Of a DNA stretch of 61,536 bases, positions 1 to 10,401 are shown piece after piece. The notes beneath the pieces were generated by a model, which saw only the letters and a program-made list of their open reading frames with translations, did no database searches and had not been told where the DNA came from. The stretch spans positions 1 to 61,536 of the forward strand of contig SGPL01000152.1 in the NCBI GenBank assembly GCA_004802705.1, written 5' to 3'. Every line of letters begins with the position of its first letter. Position 1 is the first letter of the stretch. Source of the stretch: Bondarzewia mesenterica. Lineage: Eukaryota; Basidiomycota; Agaricomycetes; Russulales; Bondarzewiaceae. A program made the translations under genes and the position numbers.

Positions 1-2642
1 AGAAAGGAGAGGGAGGGGAGAGGGGAGATGGAAGCGTGAACGTACTTCATGGACGCGAGGACGATGGCGCGCTCTTGGTCGTCGTCGGCGCAGATCTGAT
101 TTGCCCAGCTGCGTTTTATGTTTGTTTTTTCCCCCGTAGAGAAAGAGAAGCAAGTCAGTTTTACAATGCCAAATTTCAGAGTACAGAAAAAAACGCCTAA
201 ACTCACGCGAACGTCGTCGCCTGCCCCGAGTACGACGCACCAGCGAGGTCTGATGGTGCAAACCGATCAGCGAGTCCGTCCAGAGTGAGGGGGCGGCACA
301 AAACAGAGTCGTGAAAAGAAAGAGAAAAAAAAAAGAGTGAGAGAATGAGAAACGAACGGAGAGAAAGACGTGAACGAGTTCAAAACTAGGGATGCGGAGG
401 AAAGCCGGACGCACAGTACGCGAAGAACTTCAAGCCCGTCGGACTGCCCCACACGAGGATGCAGACCGCCGCGACGGCGCACGCGACGGACATGTACACG
501 AGCACAGGCCACCGGCGCTGCGTCCTATCCGTCCACGTCGCGCACACGAGCGTCGACGCGATTCCGAACGCCGTCACGCCCGAGGGGTAATAGTCTGCTC
601 GCAATCATGAAATATCAGATTCAACATTGAGTGTACTGGAGAGAGGGTGGGGGAACGGACCGATTTGTTCGACGGTGTACCCGCCGACGGCTTTCAGCCA
701 TTGGCCCATGACTGCGGTGCGGGAGCGGGGGTGAACAAACGTCGAAAGAACTTGACACTCTTAGCATCACTGCCATGACACTCACGGTTGTTCGACCCAA
801 AACTCTCCGTTTCGCCCGAGATCGCGAACTAAGAAAAGTAGTACAGGGCAAGGGGTCAGCGTGTACTCAGCGTTTCCCGTTCAACAATCAACGCCATGTG
901 CATGATTCTTGATCTTATTTTGATGGGACCAGCGGTAAAATAGAATAATAATAAAAGCGGGACTGACGAGCAGACTACAGGCGTACCACCTCCACCGACT
1001 CAGCACGCGCCTTGCCAAATCCCACGAGAGCGGGTGGTGAACCGTGTCCGAATCGAGCCGGTCGGACGAGAGCAGGCGTTCCTTACGTCCAACACAAACG
1101 GACATCAGCGTTTTCAATCCAGAATTCAAAGGAGGGAAACGGTAAGCGTGCAATCACCTCTTCGGAAAGATAAAACGCCTTGGTCGTCGCGGGGACGTCG
1201 GGGAAGATGAGGAACCCGTAAAACGCAATGGGCAGCGTGATGATGCCGTCGATGATGAACCTGTGCGCGGGCACGTCGGGGTCGCGCGTGTCATTTTGAT
1301 TAGTGCGGCGGACTCGGACGACGGTGGGAGATGTGCTCACAGCCATCGCCAGCCGCTCCTGCCCGCATGACCATTCAAATTTCTGGTGTCCCCAAGACCA
1401 ATCTCAGACACAACCGGGCAGAAGATCCATTTGTCGCTCTCGGCGTGGAGAAATGACGTACTTGTAAACTGCTGCTTGCAAGACGCCGGAAAACCTTTGA
1501 TGTGCACGTCAATCTATATTCATACTCTCTCGTGTAAAAAGAGGGAGAAGAAGGAACTGACAAGGTACCCGCGAGCCCGCTGCTCGTGAATATGGCAGAA
1601 CGCTTGCCGAGCTCCCCGGGTTTGTACCAGCTGCACATGCGCCGCAAAGGTCAGCCGCAGAAGGAAGTGGCAGGGGGGAAAAAGGGACGTACGAGCCGAG
1701 GATATAATGCGTACCAACGAACGTCGACGACTCCGCCATGCCCTGGAGGAAACGGATGCCATAGATCTAAAAGCCACGCCAAAAACGATAAGTAAATCAA
1801 TGGTCACACACGACGTGCAAGGGAAGGCGTACTTGATGAACGTTGTGCACGGCGCTCGAGCTTTGAGGCGAAAACGGTCAGCGTGATCTAGCCATGAGCC
1901 TTTGAGGACGCATGACCTGATTGATCGGAGAGGGGGATGAATATCGGTACTGACCAAAATGTCAATACAGCCCACACGATTTGCATGCTCGGCAGCCACA
2001 CGCGCGGGGGCACGACCTGGAGCATCAAGTTATCTGCACGACCAAAATATATGTCAGTGCGATGCTCTCAGCTCTACGCCTTTCTCGGATCTCCGATTTC
2101 GTGCGCATATAATGCGCTGCCTGCGAAATGAGACGCTTACTGGGGATCATGCCGACGATGTAGCCGCACGTAAAAACTGTATTAATTTGCTATTCGGAGA
2201 GTCATCGGTACGAGAGATGGTCGATTAATTGAATGGTCAGCATGCTTGAAAAGCCAGTGGGGAGAGCGATTCGGACGGACGTTGAACTGCGTTCCGACCA
2301 TGTGGAGTTCCTCTTTCATCCCGGAGACGTAGGCATTGGATACATTGGACCTATCTAAGTCTATGAAAATGCCGCTTCATGAGCATCGCTCCTCGGACGA
2401 GACGGTTGAGCGAAGAGACGTGATTCCGACCAGAGACGTACAATTCGTGAAGTACTAGAGCAGCGTCCGGGCTTCCGTCAGCTGGTCCGAATCTGAAGAC
2501 GAGAACAAAGACAGACCATGAGACAACAATAAGACAGAATGAACCAGTCTATCTTGAACAGCAGCTTCCTCTCGGTCTTGGACATCGTGCCCTTCCCCAG
2601 GCCCGGAAGAAGTTCGCGGAGTTTTCCCGAAATCAGTCTCAT
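1..2642 (-). CDS. MFS permease, allantoate/pantothenate (Dal5/Liz1) family, 3' end off the window
   Basis: A plasma-membrane transporter for a small organic anion or vitamin; the family includes allantoate, pantothenate and biotin carriers, and the substrate here cannot be told. Reading exon by exon from the ATG at 2642, the protein shows ERKLLFKIDWFILSYCCLM, then YFTNYLDRSNVSNAYVSGM, the signature of TM1 and the first loop. Next come INTVFTCGYIVGMIP, a GTHYILGSWYKPGELGKRSA-type segment, ITLPIAFYGFLIFPDVPATT, and near the edge QICADDDQERAIVLASMK, all typical of this family. The TAG after LL near 2456 is not a premature stop. It is the acceptor of an intron, and it is followed by a 13-nt exon (2442-2454). 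Another intron then joins to LDRSN. About 10-12 introns of 50-70 bp are implied. The last transmembrane segments lie beyond position 1. Confidence 0.85.
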
Positions 2643-2817
2643 GCTGTCTATGTCTCGCTATCAAGAACGAGTGGTGTTGGTATCCTGTGAGATGGCATTC
2701 AGGAGAGGTGGATTAGGAGGAGGATATGAAAGACGATGAGACTTTTGGAGAAAAATTAGAGCGTTGAGCTTTCCAAGTGGACCGAGTCGTACCATCCACT
2801 GATCTTGACTCGAATCG

Positions 2818-2837
2818 TCCTAGGGCTCTGCGTGAAA
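2818..2837 (+). repeat. hAT left terminal inverted repeat
   Basis: Twenty bases, TCCTAGGGCTCTGCGTGAAA, matching the complement of 6758-6777 without mismatch. Subterminal repeats of the GTTT(A/G)AAAC type follow within about 80 bp. Confidence 0.85.
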
Positions 2838-2950
2838 CTCCTAGAGAGTTTGACACACGTTTCAAACTCCGGGTGTTTTAAACACCCTGTTTAAAACATA
2901 GTTAAAAACACGAATAATTCTCTTTTGCATAAATTGGTATTTTTGTCAAT

Positions 2951-5900
2951 CTACACGGTGAAGCTAATGTTCATAAGGTCGAAGCCCTTCCCTTTGGTAC
3001 TTTTTGTAACCTTCTCTTGAGAAGTGATACCGCAGGAGTCCAATGTGACCGGAGAATCACTTAGTATATCAAGGAGCACCGGTTGTGTGAGATCAACGCC
3101 ATCTCCTTCAACCACTGAATCCCCGGCACACACATTCTCGACATCAAAGTGCTCTGACTCGACAAAATGAGCATCATTTTGAGCCAAAACATCACCGTGA
3201 GAGTCGAGCTCATCCCACATAGGTCTCAATGGCTCATCGCCTCCTTCATCCGACTCTTCCTCCCAGTCTGAATCCAGTTCTGAGTCCGAGGCAGGATTAA
3301 CGTCAGAATTAGTTGTAGCACGCTGCGCTGCATCAAAATTCAGCTCAGTCGCTGTCGATGGCGATGCTGCCGCGTGCTGTTGAGCCTCGGTCTTTGCTGG
3401 TGGTTGCGTGAATTCAGCCAAATCACGAAACTTGACAACGACTGGTTTACGCTGGTGTTTTTGCAGCTGAAATGGTTTGGTAAGCCTGCGGCAAAAGCCC
3501 ATCATTTACAATGCCCTTACCTTTTGCTTTTCACGACGGTAGTGTTGCTGTATGCGGGTCATGTTAACAAGGGTCGATGCCTTCTGCGCTCCGCGGTCGG
3601 ACTGATTGAGTTTGGTGAAATTCGAGACAGTACGCTCTTCTGCCATCGAATTCGGGACGAGACTGAATAGCTTGATAGCAATAAACTAAATATCAGAGAT
3701 ATCAAGTAAGCGGCAGTGATAGAGGATGTAAGAGAAAAAAGGGCACTCACAGCTAGAAGCGCAGCGTCCTCGCAATTCGACATCCGCTTCCAATACAGCA
3801 TTGGGCTGATATCCGGCTTTGCGAGTGATCGTTCGAAAGGATAGATCTGCCGTACATAAGCTGCAAGTTGTCGTCTGAATGCTTGCCATAGCGCCTGCGG
3901 TGTGTCGAATTGATGGACGAGATCCTTGGGTGCAACCGGTATCGTTGTCTTGAGGACGTGTCCGAGATAGTTGACAACCTTGCCATAACAAGGAATTGCT
4001 GACTTTAGATCATTGTCGTCGAATACATTCTCGCTCGCTCGCTCTGAAGAAATGGCATCATGTCTTGGAATGACGATGATGGGTGCGACAGGATTCCGGC
4101 TATGTCTCCTGAGGATACTCGACTCAATGTAGACTGTATCGTAAGGCCTTGTTAATAAAAGAATGCAAGAATGTTGATGCAAATGTGACTTACGAGGGTT
4201 AAGAAAGAAAGTGGTGAGGTATACGTGCTTTCCCGGTCCCTCTGACATTTCCTTATAGCGGATGTTCACTAGCTTGCGCACCTGCTCAAGAATAACATCC
4301 CCCGACTCAATCCCGAGCTCATCTCGCTTTGATGTGTCAAAGAGATCATGATACGATGCCATCACAGCGAGCCAGAATAGATAAACATCAGCGGGAGTGG
4401 AGTCGACGGCCTCCAAACACTTGGTAGCCTTTGCAATAGGTGCGAGTACAGCAATTAGCTGCTTGAGCTTCAGCTCGAAGTCCATGGCAAAGGCCGCATT
4501 CTTCATGAACTGGAGCGCATGGGTTTTCTGTATGAAAGTGGGTCAGGTTCGCAAAGATCATATTTTTAGATGCTCGCACTTGCCTTTTTTGTCGACTTGA
4601 CCTTCAGGACACCATCTTCAATTAGATTCTTGATCAAAGGCAAACAACGGCCAACGGAAGCACTGGCATAGTAGATTGTGCAAAACCGAGTCTTCCCAAT
4701 GCTCTCCAAACCTCGACCGACCTCAGCTTGGACTCGTGATGTGTTGAGGTGGCGACGCGCATGGCTGGACTGCTTGAAGAAGGTAATTATTTTGCGCATA
4801 CGAGTAATTGTCTATAGTGCGCGAGTAGTCAGCGCGATCATTAACCCCAAAACAAGACTAAGAGATCTTACGGTCTGAAAATGTGACAGCATGCAGATAT
4901 CTTTCGCAAGGTTGCTCAAGTGATGACATGGATCTGCCATGATAATGATCCATGGCATCTCAGCTACAACTAGCTCTCTTGCCAATTTTGTGTTCCCCGT
5001 GTTATCCGAGCATATTGCACTAAAGTTCGCAGGCCCGACAAGACTGATAACCTGATAATGAGTATTACGATGAGAACTGGAGAACCCGTTTGAAAATAGA
5101 TGGAACAGACTCGTATAAGAAGTTTTTTTTATATGTGCACCGGTGTGCGACACTCCAGACGCCTCGTTGCCTTCGATAAGGTGAGAATCTCGGGGTGATT
5201 CCCCCGTAGTAACGTGTACGGTATAGATTGATTCAACTTTCTTCGTAGTTCCACCGTCAAAAGAGATCGTCAGATTCTTGAGTCCTCGCAGTTTCTCTAG
5301 TGATAAGTTAAGAACATGGGCGGATTCTAGGGGAATAAATGTGCCGGAAAGTGTGGTGCTACAGACAACGTGTAAGGAAGGATTGGCAATTGAGATGAAT
5401 TCCCGAAATTCATCGTAGTCAAGGACATTTGGCGCAAGAGAGGCTGCACACCAGAGACGAAGCAGAGCATGTTCGAAACGTTTCTGTAGGGTCTTTTTCC
5501 CCGATTCAGCGACAACAGCAAAGACCGAAGGCTGATTTTGCATAGTGCGAGCTTTTTTCGTGGGCCGAGTTCGAGATCCAATAGTCTGAGATGATAAAGT
5601 GGCCTGTGTAGAACTGGAAACCTTGGTTCCTGGCACGCGCAGAGAAGATGAAATCGAAACTGCGACTTGAGCACCGAGTGACAACTCCGCACCAGCTGAA
5701 AGGACCCGAGCGCGCAGATCATCATCAATAAACTCACATTCATTGATTGCGTGGGTGATGAGACGGCTCTTTTGACGGCCGCTCCATGACTGTCTGCAGC
5801 CGGGAGCAGAACATCGAATGCGAAGCTTTTTTTTTGTTGGCTTTGCTATGGCATGGAATCGAAAGTTCCGACATGAGATCATCAGAAGGACGACCGGTGG

Positions 5901-6592
5901 TATAAATTTTCTTGACATCATCGATGAGATCACTGAACGTGTGATTTGTCTGTCAATTTTCGATATTTTAGTGGCCAAGCTCGAATTTGTGGGATTTATG
6001 GAGTACGTTGTGATTACTATACCTTCTGTTCCGTCTCTTCGGCTTTCCCGATTCGTTGGATCTTCGCTACCTGACTAGTACTCTCTCCGGTATTCAGGCC
6101 GTCTAGCTTTCTCTTTCTCGCAACAGCGGAGACCTCTGGGTGCTGAACCTGAGGTGGGATCTCAATAATTGGCATGTGTAAGCAGGGTATCCAGATATAA
6201 CATTGAAACATAAATATGGATACCTCAACTCCGGCCTGCAAAAATGCAGCGCGCGCCGCACCATCCAAGTCATCCACCCACTTTATAAGCAGCTGGTTCT
6301 CGCCATGCATGTTTGCCATATAACATTGTATGACATCAACAACGGCTGTCAAAGATGGGCCCTGTTCATGGAAAATAACTGGGCCATTTTGACGAGTACC
6401 GAATGTGACTTCAAGGTGATGGTTCAATGCACCGGCATTAGAGCCAGTGATCTCGACCCACTCTGGATCTAATCCAGGGAAATTATCGAAGGTATAAGCT
6501 TGGGATCGTTCGGGTATCGAATGCGGCAAGTTAGAAAGCAAGTGGGTGAGGAACGAGAGCTTCTCACGGAATTCATTGCTCAAACCGGCCAT
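2951..6592 (-). CDS. hAT transposase, BED zinc finger, multi-exon
   Basis: Cut-and-paste transposase. The ATG at 6592 (MAGLSNEFREKL) was chosen because the longer open frame upstream starts only at TTG. In order: an N-terminal region, a BED-like finger in the exon near 5830-5760 (RCSAPGCRQSW followed by HAINEC), a DUF659-type RNase H-like core (LWCAASLAPNVLDYDEFREF, TISFDGGTTKKVES, ADPCHHLSNLAKD), and a C-terminal dimerisation-like block (YWKRMSN, then LFSLVPNSMAEERTVSNFT). An acidic tail of about 180 residues ends at 2951. Introns were placed near 5970, 5050, 4830, 4570, 4180, 3700 and 3500; all joined exons stay open with no stop or frameshift. The gene may therefore still make a full protein. 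Catalytic residues were not assigned individually. Confidence 0.8.
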
Positions 6593-6757
6593 GAATTCTC
6601 TCAAGAGTAAAACTACTCAGCGCCCAGAATCAAATGGTGGATTGATCTGTATTACATAATCGAAGTTTTTTACTCGGAAAATATCGGCCTCGAGCACTAG
6701 CCTGTTAAAAACACGTTTTAAACACGGTGTTTGAAACACCTCTTTCAAACAGAACAC

Positions 6758-6777
6758 TTTCACGCAGAGCCCTAGGA
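6758..6777 (-). repeat. hAT right terminal inverted repeat
   Basis: Exact inverted copy of 2818-2837, with the same class of GTTTGAAAC/GTTTAAAAC subterminal words at 6715-6755. Confidence 0.85.
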
Positions 6778-7598
6778 TGGTGATCCATGGATACCGTGAT
6801 ATCATCCGTATTGGAGGTAGGCGCTGGTACAAATTTCAAAGCAACCATCATATGTTCATGACTCGACGCGGGGTCCGAAGTGGTCAAGTGGGTTTGGCGG
6901 GCGCGCGCGGAAAAAGGTAATGGAGTCCAGAGCGTATAGCCTAGAGCCTGACTCAGGCGCGCAGTTGAGGTCAGGTTTGGAGCAGAGAGGTCGAGGATCG
7001 GAACAAGAGCAGTGCAGGCAGCATCCGAATTGAAGCGACTCCGACCTACCACGGATCTGTCACAATTCTTCTGAGAAAGAAGACTTCCATTCAAAGGTGG
7101 GATTCAGTGATATGCCCATCTTACAATACCTTACATGAAACTAAGATGTGCGCAGAAGGCTGAAAAATTCGTAGTGTCGACACTGTACAGTGATCCGAAC
7201 TTCACCAAGAAAGGAGCTCTGATTGGTTCATATTACAAAGGTAGTCACCTGACGTGCAATTGCGGATGACCAGGCGAGGACGAGGCGCGACCTGGTTTCG
7301 CTTTATTTCTGTTTCGCTCACCGCACGATCTTTTACATTTAGGGTAGCTTGGACCCCAAGCGAAATGGTAACAACAGACGCGTTCCCTTTCAACTTAACT
7401 TTTTTTCTCTCTTGCTGATTGATTTCCAACCAATCAGACAACAGCTTGATTAATGGTGCGGAGGGGCTCGGGCTCGAAGCGACACTGTCGGAGCACCACG
7501 GATGCATGCCACTGCCACTGGCCTACATAAAAACCGCTCCTAGGGTCCATGGTATTGGACGGAATTATTTTTAACGCTCTTCGACATTACCCATCACC
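6778..7598. other. Intergenic: hAT right end to alternative oxidase
   Basis: About 820 bp without a supportable gene. Open frames on the minus strand (for example 7202-7507) have no family resemblance. This is the upstream region of the alternative oxidase gene. An A-rich TACATAAAAA word near 7524, about 75 bp before the ATG, could act as a weak TATA element. Confidence 0.5.
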
Positions 7599-9259
7599 AT
7601 GTCGACTACAATGCTTAGGACCCCTATGCTTAGGACGGCTGTCCTGCGGTCCATTCCCCTTAACCACGCTGCACCAATCATTGCGCTCTCTGCACGTCGC
7701 TCGTTCACCGCAGGCGTGCCACGCTTGGACGATCTCACCGCTAAAAAAACAAACGAGGGTGCCTTCGCTGGTACGGAGGGTCATCACAGCAGTGCGTGTT
7801 TTTCCCATGGCGTGCTACTTCTCATACTCATGGTACTGTAGAGGACCGTTCGCCTCCTACAAAGGAGATTATTCAGCCTCCTGGCGAAGTGGAAGTGAAA
7901 GGAGACTGGGTCCTCTTCCATCCAGTATACTCCCCAGAAGAGCTCAAGGCTGTTGAAGCACGTACCCTTTTCATGACCCTATTCACCCTCAATTGTTCTG
8001 ACATTTTATTATCACTAACAGGTACTTCACCGCGATGGCAAGACTTTTGGAGACAAGATCTCAATCGCGTTAATCAAGACGTTGAGGTAATGTTTTTTCT
8101 TGGCGCCGGAAAAAGAGAGTTCGCGCTGATATACATCCTTGTAGATGGGGATTTGATGTTGTGTCTCGCTACAAGCATAAGCCAATCCCTCCGAATACCA
8201 ACATGACCGTCGCAGAACTTCGGAAAGGCGGGTATGTCATGGACGAGCACCAATGGCTGAACGTAAGTTCCATATCATCCCATTTCGATTGCACGTTTAC
8301 AAATGAGTGTGCAGCGCATTCTATTCCTCGAATCGATTGCTGGCGTACCAGGCATGGTAGCTGCCACTGCTCGTCACTTAAAAAGCCTTCGTCTTATGGT
8401 AAGCAAAGCATATCACGAGGATTGATGCCGGATAATAATAACGCACATACAGCAAAGGGATGCTGGTTGGATCCACACACTTCTTGAAGAAGCAGAGAAT
8501 GAACGGATGCATTTGATGTACGTCTTTGCCAACTTTTCCTGCCAACTCATATCTTGTAGCTCACCTCATCCGCACTTTTACAGGACGTTCATGACTCTTC
8601 GTAATCCGGGAATTTTTTTTCCGCGCCATGATTCTTGGTGCTCAAGGCGTTTTCTACAATCTCTTCTGTGCGCTTATTTGACCTCTTTGCCTCTATAACA
8701 CTTACCAATTATTCATCACAGTCCTAACTTACCTATTCTCACCACAAACGTGTCATCGGTTTGTCGGGCATCTTGAGGAAGAGGCTGTCGTCACATATAC
8801 ATCCTGCATTGAAGATATGGAAGCTGGTCGATTCCCAGAGTGGTACGTGGCATATCTCATGTCAGTCAATCTTGCATTTTCAGGATGTCTAACCCGGGGT
8901 TTGACTAATTTAGGACAGAAAAGCCCGCGCCAGCAATTGCCAAGGACTACTGGCGACTCAGTCCCAATGCGACGATGGTTGACGTCGTCTATGCCGTGCG
9001 CTCCGACGAGTCGACTCATCGTTTTGTGAACCACTCCTTGGCGAATCTCCAGAAGGGAGATGTAAACCCGTTCGCGCTGCGCGAGCCTGGCATGGACGTC
9101 AAGGGCAAAATCGTCGAGTACGTCGTACAATATCGCATTTCAGCCTCTGTCTTTTACACTAATCTGGTTGCGGCTCTAAGGTTTGACAGGGAAACGTCGG
9201 CCAAGTATGTTCACGGTTCGCACGAGATTATCGACAAGAAGCGCCCACCAGAGGTGTAA
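7599..9259 (+). CDS. AOX1: Mitochondrial alternative oxidase, frame broken by one base in this sequence
   Basis: Cyanide-insensitive ubiquinol oxidase of the inner mitochondrial membrane, passing electrons from ubiquinol to oxygen and by-passing complexes III and IV. Exon 1 encodes a presequence rich in Arg and Ser ([18 protein letters not shown]). Later exons give [36 protein letters not shown] (first di-iron Glu), [13 protein letters not shown] (second Glu and His), [13 protein letters not shown] and [15 protein letters not shown] (third and fourth ligand groups), ending [10 protein letters not shown]. About nine short introns are implied. In the exon after the NERMHLM motif, a run of eight T (8613-8620) puts the reading one base out. 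With seven T the family sequence [17 protein letters not shown] would be read. This is either a homopolymer error or a real lesion. Confidence 0.9.
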
Positions 9260-10401
9260 TCGTTTCCATTGACTGTACTTCTATTTACTTCATCCGTTCG
9301 CATCGCCCATCGCTTTGAATACTACCTATCGGCCGAGGACAATCTACAATCTACTGCAACCACTACTCATTTGTATTCATATGCACACGTCTACCCTTGC
9401 ATACTGTAACGTCTATCATATCGTATAATACTTGGGCGGTTGCTCGTGTAATGCATTGTTTCCCCATAGATGGATTCAACTTATCTGACTCACCGTACGA
9501 TTTTCGTCTGAACGAACGAGATTTTCCGCCAACAAGGACAGGACAAAGGTAATGACTTCCGTGAATCGGCCGCGGTTCTATTTATTGGTTTCTTGCAATC
9601 GTAAAATTTGTCCGACCTTCGACGCTGCCGTTAAGGCTGAACTGATACCATCACCAGCTCCCGGCACAGTGGCCCATATGTTTTTCGGAGCTTCGGAGTT
9701 GACGGAAAGCGGTTAAAGACGAGGATGCTACTTAAGTATTCGACCAAAAGGATCTGGACAACATTGAGTTGGTGGACGAAGAACAGTATTAATTAGGCTT
9801 GCTTTCCCTCCATCAAGTCCCTTCCAATTTCTGGTTTGAAGCACAGTTCTACGTGATCCTGAAGAGCCCCAACGTTACCAAGCGATCGAACCTTGAAAAT
9901 CGTAATCTCGACCCGAGTCATCTGTTCTCCGAACTGACCAATTCCCGGCGCGAAGGCACGACTATGAGAGAATAATAGTCCATCATGATTGAATTGTGTT
10001 CAACTTGATGAATCCTACTAACAATATATGGCTTCGAGATAAGCATGTGAGCCTTGGGTGCAATGTGTTTATACTGAAATTCAATTTGATTGAAAATGTT
10101 AACATATCTAGCTGCTGTGTTCCAAAGGCGATGAAAATGAATTGGATTGTAGATGTTCTTGAATGATGGTGGTCGTTGGACGAGTCACAAGTCAACGTTG
10201 TCAGATGTGGTCCTTTTGCATCCGCAACACCTGCCTTATTTGGCAGTGCAAGTTTCGTCATGCGGAGAGCGGTGACAGCACTTTGGGCTGCCACTGCCAG
10301 CCAGCCAGCGGCCAAGTGTAGTCTGCTCCTCCTCAACGTTGTCAATGTCTACGGCGACCATCAACTGCTCTTGACGCGATTCAGGTGTTCGTGTTGCAGA
10401 A
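9260..10401. other. Intergenic: AOX 3' region and Spo71-like upstream region
   Basis: About 1.1 kb between two plus-strand genes. It contains AOX 3' sequence and a possible minus-strand relic (9793-9963, listed separately). Other open frames look like chance. Confidence 0.45.
9793..9963 (-). pseudogene. Possible last-exon relic of an unidentified gene
   Basis: On the minus strand, a CATAG acceptor-like site is followed by an open stretch encoding APGIGQFGEQMTRVEITIFK and continuing VRSLGNVGALQDHVELCF to EGKQA and a stop at 9793. Its composition looks protein-like, but no upstream exons were found and the family is not recognised. It could be a decayed gene fragment or chance. Confidence 0.2.

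Larger units (their letters stand above)
2818..6777. mobile_element. hAT-superfamily DNA transposon, apparently complete
   Basis: A 4-kb element bounded by 20-bp inverted repeats, TCCTAGGGCTCTGCGTGAAA at the left end and its exact complement at the right. Inside each end are several copies of short palindrome-like words (GTTTAAAAC and GTTTGAAAC types), as expected for subterminal transposase-binding sites. It encodes one multi-exon transposase on the minus strand. The flanks show no identical 8-bp target duplication (TCGAATCG on the left, TGGTGATC on the right), so the insertion is old or the ends have recombined. It lies between the permease and the alternative oxidase gene, ending about 820 bp upstream of the latter. 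Confidence 0.85.

Noticed and set aside
2455..2664. Apparent premature TAG stop making the left permease a pseudogene
   Set aside because: The TAG is an intron acceptor; splicing to a 13-nt exon restores the family sequence.
7202..7507. Minus-strand open frame upstream of AOX
   Set aside because: No recognisable motif or splice context; likely chance in a promoter region.
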